54,809 nt of DNA from Candidatus Faecalibacterium gallistercoris (GTDB lineage Bacteria; Bacillota; Clostridia; Oscillospirales; Ruminococcaceae): NCBI GenBank assembly GCA_019116585.1, contig DXBJ01000050.1:1-54809 (forward strand), in the 5' to 3' direction. The translations under genes were made by a program, and so were the position numbers. A model generated the notes under the pieces. The model saw nothing but the letters and a program-made list of their open reading frames with translations. It did no database searches and was not told the DNA's origin. Shown here piece by piece: positions 1 to 8,556 of the stretch. Positions within the stretch are counted from its first letter, which is position 1. Every line of letters starts with the position of its first letter.

Positions 1-133
1 CCCTGGGGACAAAATTTGGCGCTGAACCGCGCACTCGCCGCAAAGCGGCTCGCACACTCTCAGCGCCAAATTTCCCTGTATGTGTCCCGACCGTACGCAC
101 ATGTCGTCCGCTCGGGACTTTATTGACTGTCTG
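1..133 (+). repeat. Structured repeat, copy 1 (5' end cut by window)
   Basis: First of four copies; the others are at 9754-9968, 36741-36955 and, inverted, 54611-54745. Visible here are a long stem whose arms start AAATTTGGCGCTGA and close TCAGCGCCAAATTT, with an inner hairpin GCCGC-AAA-GCGGC, and then a terminator-like hairpin at 84-118 (GTCCCGA/TCGGGAC) enclosing the invariant loop CACATGT. Stem bases differ from copy 2 in a paired manner (T-A for G-C, G-C for A-T, A-T for T-A). The 5' module seen in copies 2 and 3 would lie outside the window. Confidence 0.8.
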
Positions 134-187
134 AACCGCCCGGAGAGGGGCTGCCGGGCCGAAACGGCCGGCCCCGGACTGGGAAAC

Positions 188-238
188 AAACAAAAAACCT
201 GGCGGATGAGAGCGGTTGCAAGCCTCTCATCCGCCAGG
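188..238 (-). terminator. Intrinsic terminator, minus strand
   Basis: A perfect 15-bp stem (arms CCTGGCGGATGAGAG and CTCTCATCCGCCAGG, loop about 11 nt) is followed on the minus strand by TTTTTTGTTTG. It ends whatever is transcribed leftwards from about 1313. No protein gene ends just before it. Confidence 0.85.
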
Positions 239-470
239 ATGCTTACTTCTTCGGAGTCATTGCCTCATTACCTCACATTGCCTATTTTTCGGAGTTGACC
301 TCGCCTTTCATAGTGTTGGCCTTTCCTTATACTTTAGGAAATGATAGGGTAGGGGATCGCCGATTTAACTAGTACATTGGTTTCAAGCCTCATCCGAATC
401 GTTGGATTGCGTCTTACGAAGGACCTTCATAGAAACACATTCTTTCGATTGAATCACTCCAGGGGACAAG

Positions 471-576
471 CTACCTAAATCATTGGAGTACTCCCTCCGT
501 GTTACTCAAATATCTGCATCCATACAGGGACTTTCATGGGGGATCATCCTTTCTGGGGTGCTTTATTTGAATGACC
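471..576 (-). repeat. Duplicated module A inside the candidate RNA
   Basis: Diverged direct repeat of 967-1068. It shares the exact 15-mer TAAATCATTGGAGTA (plus strand, 476-490) and a stem made by ATTCAAATA (564-572) with TATTTGAGT (504-512), one pair being a G-U wobble here. Confidence 0.6.
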
Positions 577-966
577 TTTGTTCGGATCAGGGATTATTCA
601 GCTCTAAACGGTTCCTCATGGTTTCTGCTTTTCCGGTCCTGTCGAAATGGTGCCTTGCGGACTTTTCCGGCTTCCGGTGCATCATCCTTTGACCACCTGT
701 GTTATTTGAGGGGGTACATCACCGCCGCTCAAACCAATTTGCTGATCCCGTCCTGTCTGCAATTTCCAGATATATTCAAAAGCCGTACAGCAGTTCTCGT
801 AAGAATTACCTTTTACAGTTCTGGTTATCCAAATTGACAGGGAACAGGGGGGACATTTTGCCTTCTGCCTGAAGCTTCCGGCCTGCTGGGTCAATCGAAT
901 GCAGGTTCAGCCAACTTTGCCGCCCATCATTTCTGATCCGGTCCGGCATCTGCCTTGAGGATGCGA

Positions 967-1068
967 CTACTTAAATCATTGGAGTAGCTCCTTCCATGCT
1001 ATTCAAATACTGGTATCCGTAAAAAAGCTTTCATATGGATCACTTCCTGCGGATCTATTTGAATTGCC
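967..1068 (-). repeat. Duplicated module B inside the candidate RNA
   Basis: Partner of 471-576. The 15-mer is at 972-986 (plus strand). The stem ATTCAAATA/TATTTGAAT (1056-1064 with 1001-1009) is fully Watson-Crick here. A small stem CTACT/AGTAG closes the conserved CCAATGATTTA loop. Confidence 0.6.
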
Positions 1069-1319
1069 TGAGGGGTATCCGACAGACTGTTCGTTCATCG
1101 CTATTTTATGCTAAAGACTTCGCTTATAACTCTCTTTAAAGTTTTTTCGGGGGAAACATCCCGTACTGGTAAGCGGCTTTTCGCTTTCAACGATTCCCGA
1201 CAGTCTGTCCAAACTGAACGGGTGTTACTTCAACCATCGGTCTCGCTCCTTTCTCCCTTTAAGTCAGCGGGGTTGGATCTCTTTTGATCCTCTGCTGTAC
1301 TTTCTTGGTTTCTGGCCTT

Positions 1320-1348
1320 ATTATATCCAAAAAAACCGCCGCTGTCCA
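1320..1348 (-). promoter_or_regulatory. Sigma-A promoter, minus strand
   Basis: Reading leftwards: TGGACA (1348-1343), a 17-nt spacer, then TATAAT (1325-1320). A near-consensus housekeeping promoter that fires into 1313-190, where no long protein is encoded. Confidence 0.7.
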
Positions 1349-1444
1349 TTCGCAGAATCCACAACGATTTTCTCGTGATTTTAGGCAGTTTTACGCGTGA
1401 AGTTGATAAACACTTGTCCAAATCGTGAACACACGGTGCAAAAA

Positions 1445-1482
1445 GATCCCGCCCGGCCGCGTGTGCAGGCGGGCGGGACGGA
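1445..1482 (-). terminator. Terminator of argS operon
   Basis: Stem TCCCGCCCG/CGGGCGGGA 20-odd nt after the argS stop, followed on the minus strand by TCTTTTTG. It separates argS from the lower-GC unit to its left. Confidence 0.8.
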
Positions 1483-1502
1483 TGTGCGTTTTTCGGCGGA
1501 TG

Positions 1503-3320
1503 TTACATCTTGTCGGGCACCTGGATCTTGAACATGGTCAGCACGCTGCGGATGACGTTGCGCACGCCGATGCACAGGGCGATGCGGGCCTGCTGCAGGG
1601 CGGGGTCGGCCTCCTGGATGCGGCAGCTGCCGTAGAAGCGGTGGAAGGCGCTGGCCAGATCGATCACAAAGCGGTTGATCCGGCTGGGGTCGTACTTCTC
1701 GGCCGCCAGGACGATCTCCTGGGGGAAGGCCGCCAGCATCCGGATGAGGTCCATCTCGGCGGGGTCGGTCAGGAGGGTGGCGTTGGCGTTTTCGGTTCCC
1801 AGGAACTCGACGCCGGTGCTTTCCAGCTTGCGCAGGATGGAGCAGATGCGGGCGTGGGCGTACTGGACGTAGTAGACGGGGTTGTCGTTGTCGGTCTTGA
1901 CGGCCTGGTCCAGGTCGAAGTCGATGCTGCTGCCGGCCTCGTGCATATTAAAGAGGAAGCGGGCGCTGTCGATGGGCACCTCCTCCAGCAGGTCGGTGAG
2001 GGTGATGGCGTTGCCGGTCCGCTTGGACATACGCACCGGCTGGCCGTTCTGCATCAGGTTGACCATCTGCATCAGGACCACGTCCAGACGGCTGCCGTCC
2101 AGGCCGATGGCGTCCATCGCGCCCTTCATCCGGGCCACATGGCCGTGGTGGTCGGCGCCCCAGACGTCGATGGCCCGGTCAAAGCCGCGGGTGGCCAGCT
2201 TGTTGTAGTGGTAGGCGATGTCGGCGGCAAAGTAGGTGGGGATGCCGTTGGCCCGGACCAGGACCTCGTCCTTGTCCTCCTCGGGGGCGCCGTCGTCGGT
2301 CTTTTTCTTGTTGGCCGCGCCGTACTTGGCGGCGTACTGGGCGCTGCGGTACAGGATGGCGCCGTCCTCGCCCTTGTAGCAGGCGCCTTTTTCCAGCAGC
2401 AGGTCCACCACCTTCTGCACAGCGCCGGACTGGTGCAGGGTGCTCTCGGGGAACCATACGTCGTACTGGATGCGGTATTTGCCCAGGTCCTCCTTGAGGG
2501 CGGCGATGTTCTTGGGCAGGGCGTAGCCCACCAGGGCGTCCTTCAGGGCGGCAAAGGCCTCGCTCTCATACAGGGCCTCGTCCTGCAAGCCGCGGCAGGG
2601 CAGGGCGTACTTGTCCCCCTCCCGGGCGGCGAACTCCAGGGCCAGCAGGGTGATGTCCCCGCCCTGGTAGCACTCCTTGGGCAGGGGATAGGCCGTCTCG
2701 TCGTAGTAGTGCTGCAGATAGCGGATGGCCAGGCTCTTGCCGAACTTCTGGATCTGATTGCCGGCGTCGTTGATGTAGAACTCCCGGGTGACGTCGTAGC
2801 CTGCCCACTCCAGGACGGCGGCCAGGCAGTCGCCCAGGGCGCCGCCCCGGGCGTTGCCCATGTGCATGGGGCCGGTGGGGTTGGCCGAGACGAACTCGAC
2901 GTTGTACTTCTTGCCCTGGCCGTGATCGGTCCGGCCGTAGTGGGAGGAGCTGCAGGCCGCCATGACCACGCCGGCCCAGAAGGCGGGGGACAGGAACAGG
3001 TTGATGAAGCCGGGGCCGGCCACCTCGGCCCGGGTGAAGCAGCTGTCCGTCAGGCTGGGCAGGTGGGCCAGCAGAGTTTCGGCGATCATTTTTGGGGCCT
3101 TGCGCCAGGTGCGGGCCCCCGCCATGGCGATGTTGGAGGCGATGTCGCCGTTCTTCGCGTCGGCAGGCACCTCCACGATGAAGGCAGGCAGCTCGGCGGC
3201 AGGCAGGTCGCCGGCCTCCATGGCGGCCATGGCGGCCTGGGTCAGCAGGGCCCGGGCCTCGGCCAGGGCGGCCTGCCGGGGGTTGTAGTTCTCAAAGGCG
3301 GGGTAGTTCTTGTTGTTCAT
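1503..3320 (-). CDS. argS: Arginine--tRNA ligase
   Basis: Class I aminoacyl-tRNA synthetase of 605 residues that charges tRNA-Arg in the cytoplasm. The N-terminal Add-1 region (about 1-120) is followed by the catalytic Rossmann fold. The HIGH signature appears as HMGN within SANPTGPMHMGNARGG (about 145-160), and the KMSKS loop appears as MSKRTG near residue 400. The C-terminal helical anticodon-binding domain ends ...TMFKIQVPDKM, typical of the family. It is the last gene of a minus-strand group ddl-murI-DUF1934-argS. The preceding DUF1934 gene matches the ywiB-argS pairing of Bacillus. The start has GAAAGGATTTAGA just upstream. Confidence 0.97.
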   Translation of the reverse strand: MNNKNYPAFENYNPRQAALAEARALLTQAAMAAMEAGDLPAAELPAFIVEVPADAKNGDIASNIAMAGARTWRKAPKMIAETLLAHLPSLTDSCFTRAEVAGPGFINLFLSPAFWAGVVMAACSSSHYGRTDHGQGKKYNVEFVSANPTGPMHMGNARGGALGDCLAAVLEWAGYDVTREFYINDAGNQIQKFGKSLAIRYLQHYYDETAYPLPKECYQGGDITLLALEFAAREGDKYALPCRGLQDEALYESEAFAALKDALVGYALPKNIAALKEDLGKYRIQYDVWFPESTLHQSGAVQKVVDLLLEKGACYKGEDGAILYRSAQYAAKYGAANKKKTDDGAPEEDKDEVLVRANGIPTYFAADIAYHYNKLATRGFDRAIDVWGADHHGHVARMKGAMDAIGLDGSRLDVVLMQMVNLMQNGQPVRMSKRTGNAITLTDLLEEVPIDSARFLFNMHEAGSSIDFDLDQAVKTDNDNPVYYVQYAHARICSILRKLESTGVEFLGTENANATLLTDPAEMDLIRMLAAFPQEIVLAAEKYDPSRINRFVIDLASAFHRFYGSCRIQEADPALQQARIALCIGVRNVIRSVLTMFKIQVPDKM

Positions 3321-3365
3321 TCTAAATCCTTTCTGTTGGCATCGGGCCGCGCCGGTGCGCCGGCG

Positions 3366-3809
3366 TCAGTTGATATGGGTCACGGTGACTTCCAGGCTGT
3401 TTTTGCTGATGAGGGTGGAGACGTCCCCGTCCAGCAGGTAGCTGAAACGGGCGGCGCCCCCCTTGGGGGTCAGGCCGCACTCGATGCCGTCGGCGGTCAC
3501 CCCCAGGGTGACCGAGCCGTAGCCGGTCTCGTAGTGGCACAGGTTGCGCCGGCCTTTTTCGATCACCAGCTGGCTGGCCTGGGGGCCAAAGCGCAGCATG
3601 GCCACCCGGCTGGAGTCGGCGGCGATCTTCAGGGTGGTGACGTTGCCCTCGTAGCCGGTGGTCTCGGTCTCCCGGTAGGTGATATAATAGCTGCCGTCCC
3701 GCATGATGAAGCTGCCGCGGGTCATCAGCTCGACCTGCTCGGTCTCGCCGTCCTGCTCGATGCGGCTTTTGATGCGGATGATATAGTTTTCCTTTAAGGC
3801 TTTGCTCAC
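3366..3809 (-). CDS. DUF1934 (YwiB-like) beta-barrel protein
   Basis: A 147-residue cytoplasmic protein without signal peptide or membrane segment. The pattern (IKSRIEQDGETEQVELMTRGSF at the start, YITYRETETTGYEG, then TTLKI and a C-terminal VTHIN) matches DUF1934, a lipocalin-like barrel family that sits next to argS in many Firmicutes, as in Bacillus ywiB. Family function is unknown. It is probably co-transcribed with argS (about 45 nt apart). The assignment rests on pattern recall and gene order. Confidence 0.8.
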   Translation of the reverse strand: MSKALKENYIIRIKSRIEQDGETEQVELMTRGSFIMRDGSYYITYRETETTGYEGNVTTLKIAADSSRVAMLRFGPQASQLVIEKGRRNLCHYETGYGSVTLGVTADGIECGLTPKGGAARFSYLLDGDVSTLISKNSLEVTVTHIN

Positions 3810-3872
3810 AGTTTTTTGATCCTCAAATTTCTGCTCTGTCCAGGCCGCGGCCCGGCACGCCCGGAGGGCGGT

Positions 3873-4697
3873 TCAGTATTGGTCGATGCAGATCTGCTCG
3901 GCGGTGCCGCCCCGGTATTCCCCCAGGAACAGGTCGGCGGTATGGATGAAGCTGTCGGGCACGTCGCTGACGTAAAAACGGGTGCCGCCCCGCTCCCGGC
4001 TGGCCCGCAGCCCCTTGCCCGCCAGCAGCTGGTCCAGGTCGTCGGCGGCGGCGCGGCCGGGGTCGATCAGGGTCACCGCAGGGCCCATGTATTCGCCGAT
4101 CATCCCGGCCAGCAGGGGGTAGTGGGTGCAGCCCAGGATCAGGGTGTCCACGCCGGCCTCCCGCACCTCCTGCAGGTACTGGGCGATGACCAGCCGGGTC
4201 ACCTGCTGGCAGTCGGGGGCGGAGCCGTCCACATAGCCGTTCTCCACCAGGGAGACGAACAGGGGGCAGGCCCGGGCGGTGATCTCGGCCCCGGGCACCA
4301 GGCGCCGGAGGATCTGCTCGTAGCTGTGGGAGCGGATGGTGGCGGAGGTGCCGATCACCCCGATCCTGCGGTTGCGGGTGGCCCGGGCGGCCCGCCGCGC
4401 CGCGGAGGAGACCACACCCATATAAGGTACGGGCAGTTTGGCGGCCTCCTCGGAGGGGTAGGTGCTGGACACCGTGCCGCAGGCCGCCACGATGCACTTG
4501 ACGTTCTGGGACAGCAGGAAAGCGATGTCTTGCCGGGCGTACTGCAAAATGATCTCCCGGCTGCGGCTGCCGTACGGCACCCGGCCAGTGTCCCCGAAAT
4601 AGACGATGTCCTCGCCGGGCAGCAGCCGCCGCAGTTCCCGGACGCTGGTCAGCCCGCCCAGCCCGCTGTCGAACACGCCGATGGGGCGGTTATCCAT
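3873..4697 (-). CDS. murI: Glutamate racemase
   Basis: Makes D-glutamate for peptidoglycan. 274 residues, the usual length. The N-terminal GVFDSGLGGLTSV holds the catalytic Asp; the two catalytic cysteines lie in AACGTVSS (Cys73) and GCTHYPLL (near 184). The first motif departs from the textbook CNTASA (Gly for Asn, VSS for ASA); both cysteines and the following Thr are kept, so activity is expected. It overlaps the end of ddl by 8 nt, so the two D-amino-acid enzymes are translationally coupled. Confidence 0.94.
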   Translation of the reverse strand: MDNRPIGVFDSGLGGLTSVRELRRLLPGEDIVYFGDTGRVPYGSRSREIILQYARQDIAFLLSQNVKCIVAACGTVSSTYPSEEAAKLPVPYMGVVSSAARRAARATRNRRIGVIGTSATIRSHSYEQILRRLVPGAEITARACPLFVSLVENGYVDGSAPDCQQVTRLVIAQYLQEVREAGVDTLILGCTHYPLLAGMIGEYMGPAVTLIDPGRAAADDLDQLLAGKGLRASRERGGTRFYVSDVPDSFIHTADLFLGEYRGGTAEQICIDQY

Positions 4698-5799
4698 GGC
4701 GGGCCACCGGCCTTTCCATCGCCAGGGCGATCAGGCGGTCGATGAGCTGGGGCAGGGGGATGCCTTCGTGCTCCATCAGCTTGGGGTACATGCTGATGGA
4801 GGTGAAGCCGGGCATGGTGTTGATCTCGTTGATGAGGACCCGGCCGGTGCCCCGCTCCACGAAGAAGTCGCAGCGGGCCAGCCCCTCGCAGCCCAGGGCG
4901 GTGTAAGCCCGGGCGGCCAGCTCCTTGACCTCGTCCAGCTTTTCTTCGGGCAGGCGGGCGGGGATGACGGTCTGGCTGACGCCGTTCTTGTACTTGTCGT
5001 CGTAGGTGTAGAACTCGGCGCCGGCCAGGATCTCCCCGGGGCGGGTGGCGGCGGCCGGCTCCGAGCCGATCACCGCGCATTCCACCTCCTGGCCGTCCAC
5101 AAAGGACTCAAAGACCACCTTGCGGTCGTTTTCCAGGGCGACTTGGATGGCCCGGGCCAGCTCATCGGGGCTGCCCGCCTTGGTCACCCCCACGCTGGAG
5201 CCGGCGTTGGCGGGCTTGACGAAGATGGGCCAGCCCAGCGTCTCGGCCAGGTGGGCGGCGATGCCCGCAGGGTCGGCCTCCAGCTGGGCCCGGGTGTAGG
5301 CGGCCCAGGCGCAGTGGGGGATGCCGTGGCAGGCGAACAGGGCGTTGGCCACCGCTTTGTCCATGCAGACCGCGCTGGCCAGGACGCCGCAGCCCACATA
5401 GGGGATGCCGGCCAGCTCCAGCAGGCCCTGGATGGTGCCGTCCTCGCCCCACAGGCCGTGCAGCACCGGCAGCACCACGTCGATGTGCAGCTTTTCCACA
5501 TGGCCGGACGGGGTGAACAGGATGGCCCCGTGGTCGGCCCGGTCGGGGCTCAAAACGCAGGGCATGTTGCCGGGCAGCTGCTCCCAGCTGCCGTCCGCCA
5601 TCTGGGCGGAAGTGGCCTCGGTATAAAGCCAGCGGCCTTCTTTGGTGATGCCGATCTTGATCAGCTCGTACCGCTCCGGGTCCATATGCTCGGCAAAGGT
5701 GACGGCCGACACCCGGCTGACCTCGTGCTCGCTGGACAGACCGCCGAACAAAAGCGCCGCGCACAGCGGGCGGGCGGCGGGATTTGCGCTAGGGATCAT
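4690..5799 (-). CDS. ddl: D-alanine--D-alanine ligase
   Basis: ATP-grasp enzyme that joins two D-Ala for peptidoglycan. 369 residues from the ATG at 5799, which has AGAGGAGAGAG upstream; the frame is open 30 codons further but without a better site. Visible are GGLSSEHEVS near the N-terminus, PVLHGLWGEDGTIQGLLELAGIPYVG (core segments VLHG and GEDGT), MDKAVAN, FVKPANAGSSVGV (ATP-grasp lysine) and EINTMPGFTSISMYPK at the Mg-binding end. First gene of the group with murI; D-Ala-D-Ala and D-Glu supply are paired. Confidence 0.95.
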   Translation of the reverse strand: MIPSANPAARPLCAALLFGGLSSEHEVSRVSAVTFAEHMDPERYELIKIGITKEGRWLYTEATSAQMADGSWEQLPGNMPCVLSPDRADHGAILFTPSGHVEKLHIDVVLPVLHGLWGEDGTIQGLLELAGIPYVGCGVLASAVCMDKAVANALFACHGIPHCAWAAYTRAQLEADPAGIAAHLAETLGWPIFVKPANAGSSVGVTKAGSPDELARAIQVALENDRKVVFESFVDGQEVECAVIGSEPAAATRPGEILAGAEFYTYDDKYKNGVSQTVIPARLPEEKLDEVKELAARAYTALGCEGLARCDFFVERGTGRVLINEINTMPGFTSISMYPKLMEHEGIPLPQLIDRLIALAMERPVARHG

Positions 5800-6049
5800 T
5801 GTTCCACTCTCTCCTCTATTTGTTCCGTTACTTATTAAGATGCCCCCGAACGTGGAGGCGTTCAACCATAAGTACGTCCATGATACCACAAAAATGCGCC
5901 GGTTTCCATACCTGCAGCAAATTCAGGGGGCCAAAATCGTTCCGCCGCGGCAAAAGCGGCCCAACGCCGGCGGGGCCGCCGGCAGGCCGGCCCGGGGCAA
6001 ACTGCCCAGGACGGAGGCAAAAAATTTGGCCAGATGGGCAAAATAATGC
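5800..6049. other. Divergent intergenic region, ddl / rpmG
   Basis: About 250 nt between the ddl start and the rpmG promoter. It should hold the leftward ddl promoter (TTGAAC near 5863-5868 is a possible -35, with no convincing -10). The rest is GC-rich and I see no gene or clear RNA element in it. Confidence 0.5.
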
Positions 6050-6078
6050 TTGACGCCGGGGGTAAAGCGTGATAGAAT
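6050..6078 (+). promoter_or_regulatory. Promoter of rpmG-secE-nusG-rplKA
   Basis: TTGACG (6050-6055), 17-nt spacer, TAGAAT (6073-6078). It lies about 100 nt before rpmG and is the only good promoter for the five-gene unit. Confidence 0.8.
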
Positions 6079-6181
6079 GATAGCACCTCTTTTGCGGGAT
6101 TATTCAGTGCGCCCCTTTTTCGGGGGCCGGCCCGGCGAACGAGGGAGGTTCGATAACCGTTAAGTATGGAGGTGTCAACAA

Positions 6182-6331
6182 ATGACAGTGAAAATCACTC
6201 TGGCCTGCACCGAGTGCAAGCAGCGCAACTACAACACCACGAAGAACAAGAAAAACAACCCTGACCGCCTGGAGATGAAGAAGTACTGCCGCTTCTGCAA
6301 GAAGCACACGGTCCATCGCGAGACCAAGTAA
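6182..6331 (+). CDS. rpmG: 50S ribosomal protein L33
   Basis: A 49-residue basic zinc-ribbon protein of the large subunit. Starts [17 protein letters not shown] and carries two CxxC pairs (CTEC and CRFC), so it is the zinc-binding (C+) form. ATG at 6182 is preceded by TATGGAGGTGTCAACA. It stands 15 nt before secE, the conserved rpmG-secE-nusG order. Confidence 0.95.
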   Translation: MTVKITLACTECKQRNYNTTKNKKNNPDRLEMKKYCRFCKKHTVHRETK

Positions 6332-6346
6332 GAAAGGCGGAGCACA

Positions 6347-6598
6347 ATGGCAGACAAAACCGATAAGAAGCCGGGCTTTGTGGCCAGAGCAAAGAACGCC
6401 GTGAAGAATTTTGCCGCAAACGTGGCAAAGTTCTTCCGCGATACCAGAAGCGAACTGAAGAAGGTCGTCTGGCCCGGCAAGGAAGATACCAGGAAGAACA
6501 CGACGGTCGTGCTGGTGGTGGTCCTCATCGCCGCCGCGGTGCTGTTCGTCCTGGACGCCATCTTTGGCGGCATCCTGGGCCTTATCATCGGCGGCTGA
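6347..6598 (+). CDS. secE: Preprotein translocase subunit SecE
   Basis: Small (83 residues) SecYEG subunit. The basic amphipathic region FFRDTRSELKKVVWPGKEDT is the family signature, followed by one C-terminal membrane helix (about residues 52-82). Single-helix SecE is the normal Gram-positive form. Between rpmG and nusG. Confidence 0.95.
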   Translation: MADKTDKKPGFVARAKNAVKNFAANVAKFFRDTRSELKKVVWPGKEDTRKNTTVVLVVVLIAAAVLFVLDAIFGGILGLIIGG

Positions 6599-6633
6599 CC
6601 CAAATCTTGTATGGAAACGGAGGCTGACCACAG

Positions 6634-7164
6634 ATGGAAGACCAGTCGAATGAAGCTTTGTGGTATGTAGTGCATACCTATTCCGGCTACGAGAACAAAG
6701 TCGCGACCGATCTTGCAAAGATGGTGGAGAACCGCCGCCTGCAGGATCTGATCTGCGAGATCAAGGTGCCCACCGAGATGGTGCCTGAGATCAAGGACGG
6801 CAAAGAGCGGATGGTGGAGCGCAAGCTCTTCCCCGGCTATGTGCTGGTCAAGATGGTTATGAACGACGACACCTGGTATGTGGTGCGCAATACCCGCGGC
6901 TGCACCGGTTTCGTCGGGCCTGCTTCCAAGCCGGTCCCCCTGACCGCCGAGGAAGTGGAAAAGATGGGCGTGGAGGCCAAGGCCCCGCTGACGGTGGATT
7001 TTGCCGCCGGGGACAGCGTCCAGATCACGTCCGGTCCTCTGGAAGGCTTTATGGGCGTTGTAGAGGAGATCAACACCGAGACCTTCAAGGTGAAGCTCAA
7101 GGTGAACATGTTCGGCCGGGAGACCCCCGCAGAGGTGGACATCGCCCAGGTCGAGCCGCTTTAA
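6634..7164 (+). CDS. nusG: Transcription termination/antitermination factor NusG
   Basis: 176 residues. N-terminal NGN domain (WYVVHTYSGYENKVATDL, then LFPGYVLVKMVMNDDTWYVVRNTRG) and a C-terminal KOW domain (GDSVQITSGPLEGFMGVVEEIN). It binds the RNA polymerase clamp and couples to ribosome or Rho. Follows secE by 35 nt; a gap of about 140 nt before rplK contains no obvious terminator. Confidence 0.96.
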   Translation: MEDQSNEALWYVVHTYSGYENKVATDLAKMVENRRLQDLICEIKVPTEMVPEIKDGKERMVERKLFPGYVLVKMVMNDDTWYVVRNTRGCTGFVGPASKPVPLTAEEVEKMGVEAKAPLTVDFAAGDSVQITSGPLEGFMGVVEEINTETFKVKLKVNMFGRETPAEVDIAQVEPL

Positions 7165-7302
7165 CAAGCGCAAGGCAAGACACGTTTTTCCTGGATAAGA
7201 CCGCATGCGGTTCTTATAGAGCGGGCCGGGCAAGGCCTGCTCGTGGGAGGCTTGCAGACAGCGGGCCGCAACTCACCACAGATTTTTGGAGGTGCATTTA
7301 TC

Positions 7303-7728
7303 ATGGCACAGAAAGTAACTGGCTACATCAAGCTGCAAATCGAGGCCGGCAAGGCAACCCCGGCTCCTCCTGTCGGCCCGGCCCTGGGCCAGAAGGGCGT
7401 CAACATCATGGCGTTCACCAAGGAGTTCAACGAGCGTACCAAGAACCAGATGGGCTATATCATCCCCGTCGTCATCACCGTGTATGCTGACCGTTCCTTC
7501 AGCTTTATCACCAAGACCCCCCCGGCCGCCGTTCTGATCAAGAAGGCTGCCGGCCTGTCCACCGCTTCCGGCAAGCCCAACAAGGAAAAGGTCGGTTCCC
7601 TGACTGCCGCTCAGGTTGAAGAGATCGCAAAGACCAAGATGCCCGACCTGAACGCCGCCTCCCTCGAGGCTGCGTGCAGCATGATCCGCGGCACCTGCCG
7701 CAGCATGGGCGTCACAGTCGAAGGCTGA
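7303..7728 (+). CDS. rplK: 50S ribosomal protein L11
   Basis: 141 residues from the ATG at 7303, which follows TTTTTGGAGGTGCATTTATC; an in-frame codon at 7243 lacks a ribosome site. Begins [29 protein letters not shown], the L11 N-terminal signature, and ends [10 protein letters not shown]. Binds the 23S GTPase centre with L10/L12. Confidence 0.97.
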   Translation: MAQKVTGYIKLQIEAGKATPAPPVGPALGQKGVNIMAFTKEFNERTKNQMGYIIPVVITVYADRSFSFITKTPPAAVLIKKAAGLSTASGKPNKEKVGSLTAAQVEEIAKTKMPDLNAASLEAACSMIRGTCRSMGVTVEG

Positions 7729-7782
7729 GACATAAACAGTGGGAGGGCGCAGCGCCCGCAAAACCACATAGGAGGATAAACA

Positions 7783-8475
7783 ATGAAACACGGCAAGCAT
7801 TATATCGACGCTGCCAAGCAGGTCGATTCCACCAAACTGTACGATGTGAACGAGGCGCTGGAGCTGGCCTGCAAGCTGGCCACCGCCAAGTTCGATGAGA
7901 CCGTCGAGCTGCACGTCCGCCTGGGCGTTGACGGCCGTCACGCCGACCAGCAGGTCCGCGGCGCCGTCGTGCTGCCCAACGGCACCGGCAAGACCGTCCG
8001 CGTCTGCGCCATCGCCAAGGGCCCCGCTGCTTCCGCCGCTGAGGCTGCCGGCGCTGACATTGTCGGTGATGACGACCTGATCGCCAAGATCCAGGGCGGC
8101 TTCATGGACTTTGACGTCGTGGTCACCACCCCCGACATGATGGGCAAGGTCGGCCGTCTGGGCAAGCTGCTGGGACCCCGCGGCCTGATGCCCAACCCCA
8201 AGGCCGGCACCGTGACCCCCGACCTGGGCAAGGCCGTCAAGGAGGCTAAGGCCGGTAAGATCGAGTACCGCCTGGACAAGCAGAACATCATCCACGTCCC
8301 CGTGGGCAAGGCATCCTTCGGCGCCGAGAAGCTGTTCACCAACCTGGACACCGTCATGGACGCCATCGCCAAGGCCAAGCCTGCCGCTGCCAAGGGCACC
8401 TACTTCAAGAGCGCGACCATCGCCACCACCATGGGCCCTGGCATCCGTCTGAACACCCTGAAGTACGGCGTCTAA
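7783..8475 (+). CDS. rplA: 50S ribosomal protein L1
   Basis: 230 residues, full length. Contains the L1 stalk-protein core ([33 protein letters not shown]). Preceded by CATAGGAGGATAAACA. The L1 mRNA-mimic site that represses rplKA in other bacteria would lie in the leader; I did not identify it. Confidence 0.97.
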   Translation: MKHGKHYIDAAKQVDSTKLYDVNEALELACKLATAKFDETVELHVRLGVDGRHADQQVRGAVVLPNGTGKTVRVCAIAKGPAASAAEAAGADIVGDDDLIAKIQGGFMDFDVVVTTPDMMGKVGRLGKLLGPRGLMPNPKAGTVTPDLGKAVKEAKAGKIEYRLDKQNIIHVPVGKASFGAEKLFTNLDTVMDAIAKAKPAAAKGTYFKSATIATTMGPGIRLNTLKYGV

Positions 8476-8521
8476 GACGGTTTGGGCAAACCCCGGTTCT
8501 GAAATTTTTTCAGAAAACCGC

Positions 8522-8550
8522 TTGACAAAGCCGCATTTGTGCGGTAAAAT
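8522..8550 (+). promoter_or_regulatory. Promoter of rplJL
   Basis: Perfect TTGACA (8522-8527), 17-nt spacer, TAAAAT (8545-8550). Upstream, at about 8494-8516, is a small hairpin (TTCTGAAA/TTTCAGAA) that may end part of the rplKA transcripts. Confidence 0.85.
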
Positions 8551-8556
8551 ATTCAT

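Larger units (their letters stand above)
239..1313 (-). ncRNA. Candidate 1.1-kb non-coding RNA or decayed gene
   Basis: This stretch is visibly lower in GC than its surroundings. On the minus strand it has a good promoter (1320-1348) and a strong terminator (188-238), but no reading frame above about 90 codons in any frame. The only well-initiated frame is 16 codons (start near 1226, ribosome site AAAGGAG, MVEVTPVQFGQTVGNR then stop). Foldable elements include a 9-bp long-range pairing of 1201-1209 with 1081-1089, a TTTCCT/AGGAAA hairpin near 330-350, and a roughly 100-nt module present twice (471-576 and 967-1068) whose stem survives in both copies. I recognise no Rfam family. A heavily decayed mobile gene remains possible. 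Confidence 0.45.

Noticed and set aside
483-837. Two overlapping plus-strand frames of 70-90 codons
   Set aside because: No ribosome sites, no recognisable protein, and they lie antisense to the promoter-terminator pair of the candidate RNA.
682-894. Minus-strand frame of 70 codons in the candidate RNA
   Set aside because: No ribosome site and no family resemblance; not conserved between the two internal modules.
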